Source: DATKFM01 sp963810485
Lineage (GTDB): Bacteria; Pseudomonadota; Alphaproteobacteria; Dongiales; Dongiaceae
Direction: 5' to 3'
Assembly: GCA_963810485.1 (NCBI GenBank)
Contig: CAWENQ010000003.1
Location: 62,001-126,000 of the forward strand
DNA length: 64,000 nt
Made by a program: the position numbers and the translations under genes. Each line of letters starts with the position of its first letter. The stretch's first letter is position 1. The notes under the pieces were generated by a model. That model was given only the letters and a program-made list of their open reading frames with translations. It made no database searches and was not told where the DNA came from. Of this stretch, positions 8,911 to 16,945 are shown piece by piece.

Positions 8911-9989
8911 GCGTCGAAACGCAAACCGCCGGGGGCAGCCCGGGCTCCGCCGAATCCGGCCGGGAGCTGCGCGGCGCGATCCTGCGCGTGGTGATTCCGG
9001 TTCTGCTGGCGCTGGCGATCGGCGGATTGGTTCTGCTGATCCTCGGCAAGGATCCGCTGGCCTACTACGGTTATGTGCTGCGGCGTGGGCTGCTCACCTG
9101 GGGCGGGTTGCAGGAGACCTTCACCCGCATGGCGCCGCTGCTGCTGATTGCCGCCGGACTGATCGTCGCTTTCAGGGCCGGCATCTGGAACCTGGGTGGC
9201 GACGGGCAGTTCCTTCTGGCCGCGGTGATCACCGCGGCGCTGGCACCGGCTCTGATCCAATTCCTGCCGCGCGGTCTGACGCTCATTGCCTGCATGATCG
9301 TCTCGATTGCCGTCGCCGCCCTGTGGTCGCTGATACCGGCGATCCTCAAGGCGCGCTATGGCGTCAACGAGATCGTCACTTCCTTGATGATGAGCTTCCT
9401 CGGCATCAGCTTCGCCAATGTGCTTGTGAAACTGCTGTTCTGGGATCCGGACACCACGGTGCCTCAGACCCGCACGCTGCCTGTTGAGGACCGCCTGCCG
9501 CGCCTGTTCGACTCGACGGTGCATCTGGGCGTGCTGATCGCGTTGGCCGTCGTGGTGCTCGTGCATCTCATGATGACGCGGACGGCCTTCGGGCTGAAAC
9601 TGCAGGTGGTCGGCGCCAATCCGCGGGCGGCCGTCCATGCCGGGCTGAATGTCAGTCGCCTCACCATTGCGACGTTCGCCATCAGCGCCGGCCTGATCGG
9701 CCTCGGCGGCTCGATGGAGATCCTCGGCGTGTGGGGCGTGGTGCGCGCAGACTGGAATCCGGCCTTCGGCCTGCTCGTGGTGCCGCTGGTGTTCCTCGCC
9801 CGCTTCAATGGCTACGCGGTCATCGGCTTCACACTGTTCTTCTCGGCGCTGATGATCGGCGGCGAGAGTGCCGCGCGCCGCGTCGGTGTTCCCCAGGACT
9901 TCGTGCTGCTGCTGGTGGCATTGCTGCTGATCTTCCTGGCGCTGGTCGAGTATCTCGACCATGTCAGGCGCCAACGGGTGTCGGCCTGA
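8907..9989 (+). CDS. BMP-type ABC importer permease 1
   Basis: 360 aa, GTG start overlapping the ATPase stop. It is a BPD_transp_2 (branched-chain/sugar type) inner-membrane permease. About nine or ten hydrophobic segments are visible, with the family loop RYGVNEIVTSLMMSFLG near residue 150 and GANPRAAVHAGLNV near 235. It corresponds to the longer permease of nucleoside-type BMP importers. It is co-transcribed with the binding protein, ATPase and second permease. Confidence 0.9.
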   Translation: MSVETQTAGGSPGSAESGRELRGAILRVVIPVLLALAIGGLVLLILGKDPLAYYGYVLRRGLLTWGGLQETFTRMAPLLLIAAGLIVAFRAGIWNLGGDGQFLLAAVITAALAPALIQFLPRGLTLIACMIVSIAVAALWSLIPAILKARYGVNEIVTSLMMSFLGISFANVLVKLLFWDPDTTVPQTRTLPVEDRLPRLFDSTVHLGVLIALAVVVLVHLMMTRTAFGLKLQVVGANPRAAVHAGLNVSRLTIATFAISAGLIGLGGSMEILGVWGVVRADWNPAFGLLVVPLVFLARFNGYAVIGFTLFFSALMIGGESAARRVGVPQDFVLLLVALLLIFLALVEYLDHVRRQRVSA

Positions 9990-9992
9990 GCC

Positions 9993-10928
9993 ATGGAAGC
10001 GCTTCTCACCCAGGCTTTCCTGTCCTCGCTGCTGTTCGGCGCGATTACGGCCGGCGTGCCGCTGCTGCTGGCGGGCCTCGGCGAACAGATCTCCGAGAAG
10101 GCCGGTGTCTTGAATATCGGCATCGAGGGCATGATGCTGCTGGGCGCCTATTGCGGCTTCATCGCCGCCTACTATGCCGATTCATTCTGGCTCGGCTTTC
10201 TCGCCGGCGGCATCGGCGGCATGATCGTGGCGCTATTCGTGGCCGTGCTGTGCATCCGCTACGGCCTCAACCAGATCGTTATCGGCATTGCCCTGACCAT
10301 CGGCGCCGAAGGCCTCACCTCGCTGCTGCATCATTTCCAGCTCAGCAAGACCTATCCGCGGCTGTCCCAGGCGCCGGTGTGGGAGCTGCCGCTGCTGAGT
10401 GAGATTCCGGTGATCGGCAAAGGGCTGTTCAGCCATAACCCCGTGGTCTATCTGGGCGTATTGCTGGTCGTGTTGCTGGGCTGGCTGTTCCGCTCCACCT
10501 ACATCGGAATCAATCTGGAGGCGGCGGGCAACAAGCCGGCGGCGCTGGATGCGGCCGGCGTCAGCGTCATCAGGACGCGGACAATGGCTGTGCTTGCCAC
10601 CGGCTGCCTGGCCGGCGTCGGCGGCGCCTACATGGCGAACGTGGGCGCGGGATCCTTTCAGCCGTTCATGACGGGCGGCGCCGGTTTCATCGGCATCGTG
10701 CTGGCGATGCTGGCGCGGGGCCGGCCCGTCTGGGTGCTGCTGGGCGCCGTACTGTTCGGCGTCAGCTTGGCCATGACTACGGCGTTGCAGCTCGCAGGGT
10801 TCAACATCCCCACGGATGTGGTGCAGATGCTGCCATTTGCCATGGTGATGCTGGTGCTGGTGATCTTCGCCCGCCACAGCATGCTGCCGCCCGCCCTGGG
10901 CTTGCCCTATGTGCGCGGCGACCGGTAA
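9993..10928 (+). CDS. BMP-type ABC importer permease 2
   Basis: 311 aa, starting three bases after the stop of permease 1. BPD_transp_2 permease with about eight to ten membrane segments. It has the conserved start of the short permease (AITAGVPLLLAGLGEQISEKAGVLNIGIEGMML) and the coupling loop GINLEAAGNKPAALDAAGV near residue 170. It completes a four-gene importer. The gene for 4-pyridoxolactonase starts 73 bases later on the same strand and may belong to the same transcript. Confidence 0.9.
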   Translation: MEALLTQAFLSSLLFGAITAGVPLLLAGLGEQISEKAGVLNIGIEGMMLLGAYCGFIAAYYADSFWLGFLAGGIGGMIVALFVAVLCIRYGLNQIVIGIALTIGAEGLTSLLHHFQLSKTYPRLSQAPVWELPLLSEIPVIGKGLFSHNPVVYLGVLLVVLLGWLFRSTYIGINLEAAGNKPAALDAAGVSVIRTRTMAVLATGCLAGVGGAYMANVGAGSFQPFMTGGAGFIGIVLAMLARGRPVWVLLGAVLFGVSLAMTTALQLAGFNIPTDVVQMLPFAMVMLVLVIFARHSMLPPALGLPYVRGDR

Positions 10929-11001
10929 ATCTTGTATGTAGAAGTGGTGCCGGATCGCGGCCGCTGGCCCGGTCTCAAGACAGGAACGGGAGACTTCGAC
11001 A

Positions 11002-11808
11002 ATGTCCGATACAAAGGTCTATCTGCTCGATGGCGGGTCGCTGGTGATCGATGGCTATCATGCCTTCTGGAATCGCGGTCCGGGCGGCGAGCTGCGCTTT
11101 CCCTGCTACGCCGTGCTGGTGGAGCATAAGGACGGCCGCTACATGTTCGACACCGGCTACGACTACGATCACGTCATGCGGGTGCTGCCGTTCGAGAAGC
11201 CGATCCAGGACAAGGTACAAACGATTCCAGGGCAGCTTGCGGCGCTCGGCCTGCGCACCGACGACATCAACTATGTCATCAACTCCCACTATCATTTCGA
11301 CCATTGCGGCGGGAACAAGCACCTGCACAAGGCCTGCACCATCTGCCACGCCGCCGAACTCGAGGCGAGCGGCAATTGCCAGCCCTTCGAGCATCTGGGC
11401 TATTCCGATCTCACTTTCTCGCCCGAGTTAATCAAGAAGAAGGGCAAGGAGCTGCCGCCCGACCCGGCGCTGGACATGTACACGCCCACTTTCCAGACGC
11501 TGCGCGGCGATCAGGAAATAGCCAAGGGACTCTGGTTGTTCGAAACGCCCGGCCATACAGCGGGCCACTACAGCATGCTGGTGGAACTGAAAAATCGCCG
11601 CCCCATGCTGTTCACCGCCGACGCCTGCTACAGCCAGAAGAACATGGACATGATGTGCATCTCCAGCTTCCATCTGGATCCTGTGGCCAGCGTGAAGTCG
11701 CTGCATCGCCTCAAGGAACTGGCGGCGAAGCATGACGCCGAGCTGTTCTATTCCCACGATCCCGAGAGCTTCAAGAACTACAAGAAGGGCGCCGACTTCT
11801 ACAATTGA
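11002..11808 (+). CDS. 4-pyridoxolactonase (metallo-beta-lactamase fold)
   Basis: 268 aa, the same length as the Mesorhizobium loti enzyme. The MBL signature is H96-x-H98-x-D100-H101 (SHYHFDHCGG). H185 (ETPGHTAGHY), D207 (FTADACY) and H252 (YSHDPESF) complete the two-zinc site, at the residue numbers I recall for M. loti 4-pyridoxolactonase. Database pipelines often call it an N-acylhomoserine lactonase, but the near full-length similarity and the neighbours favour hydrolysis of 4-pyridoxolactone to 4-pyridoxate. It is probably cytoplasmic. A strong hairpin terminator follows, ending the transport/catabolism transcript. Confidence 0.88.
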   Translation: MSDTKVYLLDGGSLVIDGYHAFWNRGPGGELRFPCYAVLVEHKDGRYMFDTGYDYDHVMRVLPFEKPIQDKVQTIPGQLAALGLRTDDINYVINSHYHFDHCGGNKHLHKACTICHAAELEASGNCQPFEHLGYSDLTFSPELIKKKGKELPPDPALDMYTPTFQTLRGDQEIAKGLWLFETPGHTAGHYSMLVELKNRRPMLFTADACYSQKNMDMMCISSFHLDPVASVKSLHRLKELAAKHDAELFYSHDPESFKNYKKGADFYN

Positions 11809-11824
11809 AGGCCTGTCGAAACGA

Positions 11825-11857
11825 AAAGAGCCCGCGTCGGCACGGCGCGGGCTCTTT
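11825..11857. terminator. Bidirectional intrinsic terminator
   Basis: Perfect 12-bp inverted repeat AAAGAGCCCGCG / CGCGGGCTCTTT with a 9-base spacer, flanked by A- and T-rich ends. It lies 17 bases after the 4-pyridoxolactonase stop and before the convergent SDR stop at 11937, so it can serve both strands. Confidence 0.85.
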
Positions 11858-11936
11858 CCTGGCGCTGTTCTCCCATTAATCGGCAGCGCGCATCCCGGCG
11901 GCGGCTACGTTGGCCGCGCCGGGTATCGAGTTTCCT

Positions 11937-12677
11937 CTACCAGCGAACCATGCCGGCATCGACGGCCAAGGCTTGGCCGGTAATCCAATGTGCTTCTTCA
12001 GACGCGAGGAACGCGACCGCAGGCACGATGTCGGCGGGCGTGCCCTTGCCCTTGATCGCCTGCAACATGTCGACAAAGCCGAAGGCCTCCTTGTGCGGCG
12101 TCTGCTGCACGCCTTCGGTGTCGGTCAGGCCGGGGCAGACGGAATTCACGGTGATCTTGTAGGCGCCGAGCTCTGTCGCCAGCGCGCGCGTGAAGGTCAG
12201 CACGCCGCCCTTGGACGCCACGTAGTGCGCCATGTTCGGCGTGCCAGCGAAGATCGAGTTCGAGCTGAAATTGACGATGCGGCCATAGCCGTTCTTGCGC
12301 ATCAAGTCGGAACCGGCGCGGCACATGAGAAAGAGCCCATCCAGGTTCACCCGGAGCACGCGCCGCCATTCCTCGAAGGTCAGCTTGTCCCAGGCCACGA
12401 ACGGCACGATGGCCGCGTTGTTCACGAGCACGTCGAGTTTTTTGCATTTCGCTTCGACGGTCGCGAACAGCTTGGCCACCGCGTCGGGGTCGCCGATGTC
12501 GCAGGTATGGCCGATGGCACCGCCGCCGATCGCCTTGGCCGTCGCGGACGCGCCGTCGCCGTTGATATCGACGGCGACGACGGTCGCGCCCTCCTGGCCC
12601 AGCCGTTGTGCGACGGCCTTACCCATGCCCTGCGCGGCCCCGGTGACCACGGCCACGCGTCCTTCAAATCTGCGCAT
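11937..12677 (-). CDS. Pyridoxal 4-dehydrogenase (SDR family)
   Basis: 246 aa from ATG at 12677 (a TTG lies one codon upstream). Classical SDR: TGAAQGMG at 12-19, NNAAIVPFVAW at 86-96, serine region 138-141, and Y152-x3-K156. It agrees closely with the Mesorhizobium loti NAD-dependent pyridoxal 4-dehydrogenase as I remember it, including NNA-IVPFVAWD, FAGTPNMA, HKEAFGFVDMLQAIKGKG and an end of VDAGMVR(W). It oxidises pyridoxal (as hemiacetal) to 4-pyridoxolactone, the substrate of the lactonase encoded convergently next door. It follows the transaminase gene on the same strand by 43 bases, so both are likely in one transcript. Confidence 0.87.
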   Translation of the reverse strand: MRRFEGRVAVVTGAAQGMGKAVAQRLGQEGATVVAVDINGDGASATAKAIGGGAIGHTCDIGDPDAVAKLFATVEAKCKKLDVLVNNAAIVPFVAWDKLTFEEWRRVLRVNLDGLFLMCRAGSDLMRKNGYGRIVNFSSNSIFAGTPNMAHYVASKGGVLTFTRALATELGAYKITVNSVCPGLTDTEGVQQTPHKEAFGFVDMLQAIKGKGTPADIVPAVAFLASEEAHWITGQALAVDAGMVRW

Positions 12678-12720
12678 CAACTGCTCCTTGTTTCAGTTCA
12701 TGATTTCCCACGCCGGCGCT

Positions 12721-13902
12721 TCAGCCTTGCCCGGAGTCGATCACGGACATCGCCGCGTCAACCCCCGCCGCTACATCCACCTTGCGGCCCAGCTTGCGCA
12801 GCGCGCCACCCAGAGCGGTGATGGCCACCACCGCATAGATCGGCTCCGCCACCGGACCCATATGGCCGATGCGGATCAGCTTGCCCAGTGTTTCGCCGCG
12901 GCCGGTGGAAAATACGACGCCGTACTTTTCCCGCGCGGTGCGGATGATCTCGGAATCCTTCACGCCATCGGGCACGCGCACCGCCGAGGTAGTCGGCGAA
13001 GCGATCGCCTCGGTCTTCGCCCATAGCGACAATCCCATCGCCTTGATGCCGGCACGGCAGGCGCGGGAGGTGAGGGCATGGCGGCGCCAGACCTGCTCCG
13101 GCCCTTCCTCCAGATAGAGATCGATCACCGCGTCCAGTCCGTTCATCTCGGTTACGGAAGGTGTGAAAGGGAAGGGCTTGTCCTTGCTCCAGGCGTCTTT
13201 CCAATCCAGCAGGCTGAGGATGGACGCCCTCGGCGCCTTCGGGTTGGCTTCCATATGTTTCCAGGCGCGGTCGGTGACCGACATCAGCGTCAGGCCCGGC
13301 GCCCCGCCCAGGCACTTGCCGGGTCCGGTGATGAAGATATCGGCGAAGCAGTCATCGGGATGAATATCCATGCCGCCGAACGACGACACCGCGTCGACGA
13401 TCAGCAGCGCGTCATTGTCGCGCACGATCTTGCCGATCTCCCGCGCCGGATTGATAGTGCCGGAGGGCGTGTCGTGATGCACCAATGACACTACCTTGAT
13501 GTCAGGCCGCTTGCGGAACGCGTCCGCCACCTGCTGCGGATCGATGGCCTCGTTGTAGGGAACTTCGATCTCCACCATCTCCTTGTGGTAGCGGGCGGAC
13601 CAATAGCCGAAGCCTTTGCCATAGACGCCGGAAGCTAGGTTCAGCACCACATTATCGGGCGAGATCAGCGACGCCGCCGATGCCTCGATGCCCGGCGCGG
13701 GCTCGCATTGCAGGATCAGAGCCGGCTGCTTCACGCGCATCGCCTTCGCCGATTTGAGCGTGATGTTTTCGTAGAACTGCTGGAAATAGGGGTCGAAGTC
13801 GTAATGTACCGGCCGCGACATCGCGCGCAGCACGCGCGGAAAGGCGGCGACGGGACCTGCAGACAGCGTGATGACGGGTTCCCGGATAGGCGTCGAGGCC
13901 AT
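12721..13902 (-). CDS. ppaT: Pyridoxamine-pyruvate transaminase (class V aminotransferase fold)
   Basis: 393 aa from ATG at 13902, matching the length I recall for the Mesorhizobium loti enzyme; an upstream in-frame ATG would add 18 unlikely residues. Fold type I, class V. Landmarks shared with M. loti PPAT are VITLSAGPVAAFP, SPDNVVLNLASGVYGKGFGYW, HHDTPSGTINP, VDAVSSFGGMDIHP, Lys196 in FITGPGKCLGG, FPFTPSVTEMNGLD and GRGETLGKLIRIGHMGP. It converts pyridoxamine and pyruvate to pyridoxal and alanine without bound PLP cofactor. The pyridoxal made feeds the adjacent 4-dehydrogenase. It diverges from the GMC oxidase at 14025. Confidence 0.9.
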   Translation of the reverse strand: MASTPIREPVITLSAGPVAAFPRVLRAMSRPVHYDFDPYFQQFYENITLKSAKAMRVKQPALILQCEPAPGIEASAASLISPDNVVLNLASGVYGKGFGYWSARYHKEMVEIEVPYNEAIDPQQVADAFRKRPDIKVVSLVHHDTPSGTINPAREIGKIVRDNDALLIVDAVSSFGGMDIHPDDCFADIFITGPGKCLGGAPGLTLMSVTDRAWKHMEANPKAPRASILSLLDWKDAWSKDKPFPFTPSVTEMNGLDAVIDLYLEEGPEQVWRRHALTSRACRAGIKAMGLSLWAKTEAIASPTTSAVRVPDGVKDSEIIRTAREKYGVVFSTGRGETLGKLIRIGHMGPVAEPIYAVVAITALGGALRKLGRKVDVAAGVDAAMSVIDSGQG

Positions 13903-14006
13903 GGCGGCGCAATCCCCCTGCGTTCTGGTTTCTTGTGAAGCCTTGGTTCGCGGCATGATAGACTCTGCGGCGGGAAAAGTGAAAACAATATCGTCCCGTT
14001 TCGCCT

Positions 14007-14068
14007 GATTGGTCCCAGCGTTTCATGTCTTCCCCGGATAATTGGTTCGACTTCCTGATCATTGGTTC
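14007..14068. promoter_or_regulatory. Three ATTGGT half-sites at the start of the GMC oxidase gene
   Basis: GATTGGTC (14007-14014) lies in the divergent promoter region and ATTGGTTC occurs at 14041-14048 and again at 14061-14068 inside the first codons. The coding copies use ATT, GGT and TCA, uncommon codons in this GC-rich DNA, which hints that the bases are kept for binding rather than for protein. It is the same core as near the GntR gene at 466-1236. Confidence 0.3.
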
Positions 14069-15581
14069 AGGCACCGCCGGCTGCGTGCTGGCGGCGCGGT
14101 TGAGCGAGGATCCGTCGCTCCGCATCGGTCTGGTGGAGGCGGGCGGTCCGGCCGTCGACCCGCGCATCGCTATTCCCGGCCAATGGCCGATGCTCCAGAA
14201 CAGCGAGATCGATTGGGCCTACCGCACGGTGCCGCAGCGCCATACCGCCGGCCGCGTCCATGAATGGGCGCGTGGGCGGGTCGTCGGCGGTTCGACGGCG
14301 CTGAATGCCATGGCTCATGTGCGCGGCCACCCAGATGATTTTGCCGGTTGGGTCGCCGAGGGCTGCGAGGGTTGGGATTACCCGGATCTGCTGCCTTACT
14401 TCATGCGCTCGGAAACCTATGCACCGGGTGCTTCCGCTTATCATGGTGGAGACGGACCGGTTTATCTGATGCGGCCCGCGGAACCCCATCCGATCACCGC
14501 GGCGTACATGGCGGCGGGGGAGGAGGCCGGTATCCCGCCGACCGACGACCACAACGGCCCACGCATGGCCGGCCCTTGCCTCAACACCCTGACCATCAAG
14601 GACGGCTGGCGGCAGACCATCGCCGATGCCTATCTGATGCCGGGTGCTGGCCGCGACAATCTGGTGCTGATGAGCGGGACGGAGGTGCTGTCCTTGATCT
14701 TCGAAGGCAGGAATTGCCGCGGCATCCGGGTGCGCGGGCGAGACGGCGCCGCCGAATTGTTTGCCGAGCGCGGCGTAATCCTCGCCGCGGGGACCATCGG
14801 CACGCCGCTGCTGCTCTTGCGGTCGGGCATTGGCCCGGCGGACGATCTGCGCGCCCTTGGCATCGACGTGCAGCAGGATCTGCCCGGCGTCGGCCGCAAT
14901 CTCCACGACCATCTGCTTTCCGGCGGCAATGTGTATCGCGCGCGGCGGCCGGTGCTGGCGTCGCGTTATCAGCATTCGGAATCCCTGATGTACATCGAGC
15001 GGCCTGGCGCGAAGGGCGCGCCGGAACTGGTGCTGGCCTGCGTGGTTCTGCCGGTGACGACCGAGGAGTTCACTGGCCCGCCGGTAGGTGAGGGTTACAC
15101 CCTGATGTTCGGCTTCACCCATCCTCGCAGTCGTGGCAGCGTGCGTCTGGCGTCGGCCGATCCGGCGGCGGCGCCGCTGATCGATCCGAACTACCTGGCG
15201 GAAGAATACGACCGCGAGACCTATCTCGAGGCTCTGGATGCGGCGCAGACCGTCGGCAATGCGCAGGCGCTGGGGGAGTGGCGCGGCGAAGAAGTGCTGC
15301 CCGGTCCAGGCGTTCGATCCAAATCTGAGCGGCTGGAGTTCCTGCAGAAAGCCGCTTTCACCCATCATCATCCCGTCGGTACTTGCCGCATGGGGACGTC
15401 GGAAGACGCCGTGGTTTCACCCGACCTCCGGCTACGCGGCGTGGACGGACTCTATGTCTGTGACGCCTCCGTGATCCCGTCAATCACCACCGGCCCGGTG
15501 AATGCCGCCATCATCGCCATCGCCGAACGCGCCAGCGACTTGCTGCGCGGCAAGGCGCTGTTACCGCCGATGAGATTGTGA
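14025..15581 (+). CDS. GMC family FAD oxidoreductase, probable pyridoxine 4-oxidase
   Basis: 518 aa. FAD site IIGSGTAGCVLAARL near residue 11, GMC signature 1 (ARGRVVGGSTALNAMAHVRG) near 85, signature 2 (AAGTIGTPLLLLRSGIGP) near 255, and the C-terminal active-site region THHHPVGTCRM with GPVNAA. It is divergently transcribed from the transaminase/pyridoxal dehydrogenase pair, 122 bases from the transaminase ATG. In Mesorhizobium the pyridoxine 4-oxidase that oxidises pyridoxine to pyridoxal is a GMC flavoprotein of about this size, and that activity completes the entry steps here. Sequence alone shows only the GMC family; the substrate is inferred from context. A choline- or alcohol-oxidising role is the alternative. 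Confidence 0.78.
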   Translation: MSSPDNWFDFLIIGSGTAGCVLAARLSEDPSLRIGLVEAGGPAVDPRIAIPGQWPMLQNSEIDWAYRTVPQRHTAGRVHEWARGRVVGGSTALNAMAHVRGHPDDFAGWVAEGCEGWDYPDLLPYFMRSETYAPGASAYHGGDGPVYLMRPAEPHPITAAYMAAGEEAGIPPTDDHNGPRMAGPCLNTLTIKDGWRQTIADAYLMPGAGRDNLVLMSGTEVLSLIFEGRNCRGIRVRGRDGAAELFAERGVILAAGTIGTPLLLLRSGIGPADDLRALGIDVQQDLPGVGRNLHDHLLSGGNVYRARRPVLASRYQHSESLMYIERPGAKGAPELVLACVVLPVTTEEFTGPPVGEGYTLMFGFTHPRSRGSVRLASADPAAAPLIDPNYLAEEYDRETYLEALDAAQTVGNAQALGEWRGEEVLPGPGVRSKSERLEFLQKAAFTHHHPVGTCRMGTSEDAVVSPDLRLRGVDGLYVCDASVIPSITTGPVNAAIIAIAERASDLLRGKALLPPMRL

Positions 15582-15596
15582 TGCGATCCACAAACC

Positions 15597-15691
15597 TTGT
15601 AGGGGCGACCCGCGGTCGCCCGTGTCTGCGCCATGCGCAATTGGTGACAACATGGCCGCTTCACGCGGGCGACCGCGGGTCGCCCCTACAA
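15597..15691. repeat. Long inverted repeat with 26-bp perfect arms (TTGTAGGGGCGACC family)
   Basis: The left arm 15597-15622 and right arm 15666-15691 are exact reverse complements, separated by 43 bases. The outer end, TTGTAGGGGCG, is shared with the palindromes at 62652-62680 and 63541-63570. It lies directly after the GMC oxidase and could act as a transcript-end structure or be a REP/MITE-like unit. Confidence 0.85.
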
Positions 15692-15718
15692 AGGAAACAT
15701 CGATCGCTGGTACGGAGG

Positions 15719-16126
15719 ATGTTGCCGCTAATGTTTATGCTCGCATCCTGCACGACGGATACCAGTACCGACCGTCCCGTCATCCTCCATCTCACCAACA
15801 CGGGCGCCGAGGCATTAGCCTGCCGCCTGATGTTCGGCCATTGGGTCGACCGCAATCTCGGCCGCCTCGCACCGGGCGAGGGTGTCGACATTGCCGTAAC
15901 TCAACAGGACTCCGACGGCGCGCTCTTTGTCCTGCGCGATGACGGCGCCCGGCGCATGATGATCGAGACCATCAATTGCGGCCGCGACGGCGATTGGACG
16001 GGAACCTTCGGCCAGGTTGACCTGGCGCCGGCGCGGGCCGCCCGCGCTGCAGGGATCAACGCAGCATGTACCGCGCCGAACGGCGCTGGCAGAGTTGTGT
16101 GCCCTGCCATCGAACTGACACCCTAG
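15719..16126 (+). CDS. Hypothetical small lipoprotein
   Basis: About 135 aa from ATG 15719; GGAGG lies directly before it, so TTG 15722 or ATG 15731 may be the real start. Every choice keeps the lipobox MFMLASC, so the mature protein is a lipid-anchored, probably periplasmic, domain of about 120 aa with cysteines near residues 37, 83, 114 and 125 of the precursor that may pair. I recognise no family. It ends ten bases before the prepilin peptidase gene. Confidence 0.6.
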   Translation: MLPLMFMLASCTTDTSTDRPVILHLTNTGAEALACRLMFGHWVDRNLGRLAPGEGVDIAVTQQDSDGALFVLRDDGARRMMIETINCGRDGDWTGTFGQVDLAPARAARAAGINAACTAPNGAGRVVCPAIELTP

Positions 16127-16136
16127 CCGCACAGCA

Positions 16137-16874
16137 ATGCTGCTTTTCTCAAAAATCCTGTTGGTGATCGCGGCGCCCTTCATGGGCAGCTTTCTTGGCG
16201 CGGTCATCACGAGATGGTCGAGTGGCAGGCCGCTCTATTCCAGCCGCGCCACCTGCGACTGCGGCCAGGTCGTGCTGTCACCACGGGACATGATCCCAAT
16301 CGCGAGCTGGGCGGTGAGCCGTGGCCGCTGCCGGATCTGCGCCCGTGGCCTCGGCCGGCTCTATCCGGCAATCGAGATCGCCACGCTGATCATCGCCCTA
16401 TGGTCGATCATTGCGCTGCCGGGCGCCTACATCTGGACCGGCGCGGCGTTCGGCTGGGCATTGCTGGTCATCGGCGTGATCGCCTGGCGGGACGGGAAGC
16501 TGCCCATGGCCGTCGTCGTTGGCGTCGGTATCGCCGGCTTGCTGCTCGCCGGCAGCAACGGCCTGATCATGCTGCGGGATCACTTTCTCGCCGCAGTAAT
16601 CGCCTTCGCAGCCTGCTTCGTCCTCGCACGACTTCTGAACCTCTGGCTGCAGCGGCAGCTCGTGCGGCCTGGCGACGCCATACTGCCTGCTGCGCTCGGA
16701 GTATGGGTGGGCTGGCAAGCTCTGCCGGAACTTCTCGTGCTTTCGGCTACTGTCGCGTTGGCTCTCACCTTTCTCAATCGTACCTCGCGAACTCATAGCG
16801 ACCGCATGATAGCGGCGAGTCTCTGCGCCGGCGCCTGGCTCGCGTGGCTCTATCCGCTGGGTCTCGTGACCTGA
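16137..16874 (+). CDS. Prepilin peptidase (A24 family)
   Basis: 245 aa inner-membrane protein. It has the type 4 prepilin peptidase N-terminal zinc region with C-x-C and C-x2-C (CDCGQ...GRCRIC) embedded in LSPRDMIPIASW and LYPAIE. The two A24 aspartates are seen in AWRDGKLP and in RPGDAILPAALGVWVGW, the latter standing in for the usual GxGDxKL. About seven hydrophobic segments follow the cytosolic loop. It would cleave and methylate type IV pilin-like or type II pseudopilin leaders. No pilin genes are nearby, so it is an orphan copy. Confidence 0.8.
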   Translation: MLLFSKILLVIAAPFMGSFLGAVITRWSSGRPLYSSRATCDCGQVVLSPRDMIPIASWAVSRGRCRICARGLGRLYPAIEIATLIIALWSIIALPGAYIWTGAAFGWALLVIGVIAWRDGKLPMAVVVGVGIAGLLLAGSNGLIMLRDHFLAAVIAFAACFVLARLLNLWLQRQLVRPGDAILPAALGVWVGWQALPELLVLSATVALALTFLNRTSRTHSDRMIAASLCAGAWLAWLYPLGLVT

Positions 16875-16945
16875 TCGCGCTGGCCGCGGCAAGCCACGAT
16901 CCCTATCCTGGCAATTACAGAAACCCCAAAAAAGGGAGGGGAAGC

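Noticed and set aside
11002..11808. N-acylhomoserine lactonase (quorum quenching) call
   Set aside because: The fold is shared, but full-length similarity to 4-pyridoxolactonase, identical length and all metal ligands at the same positions, plus B6 genes around it, favour the pyridoxolactonase assignment.
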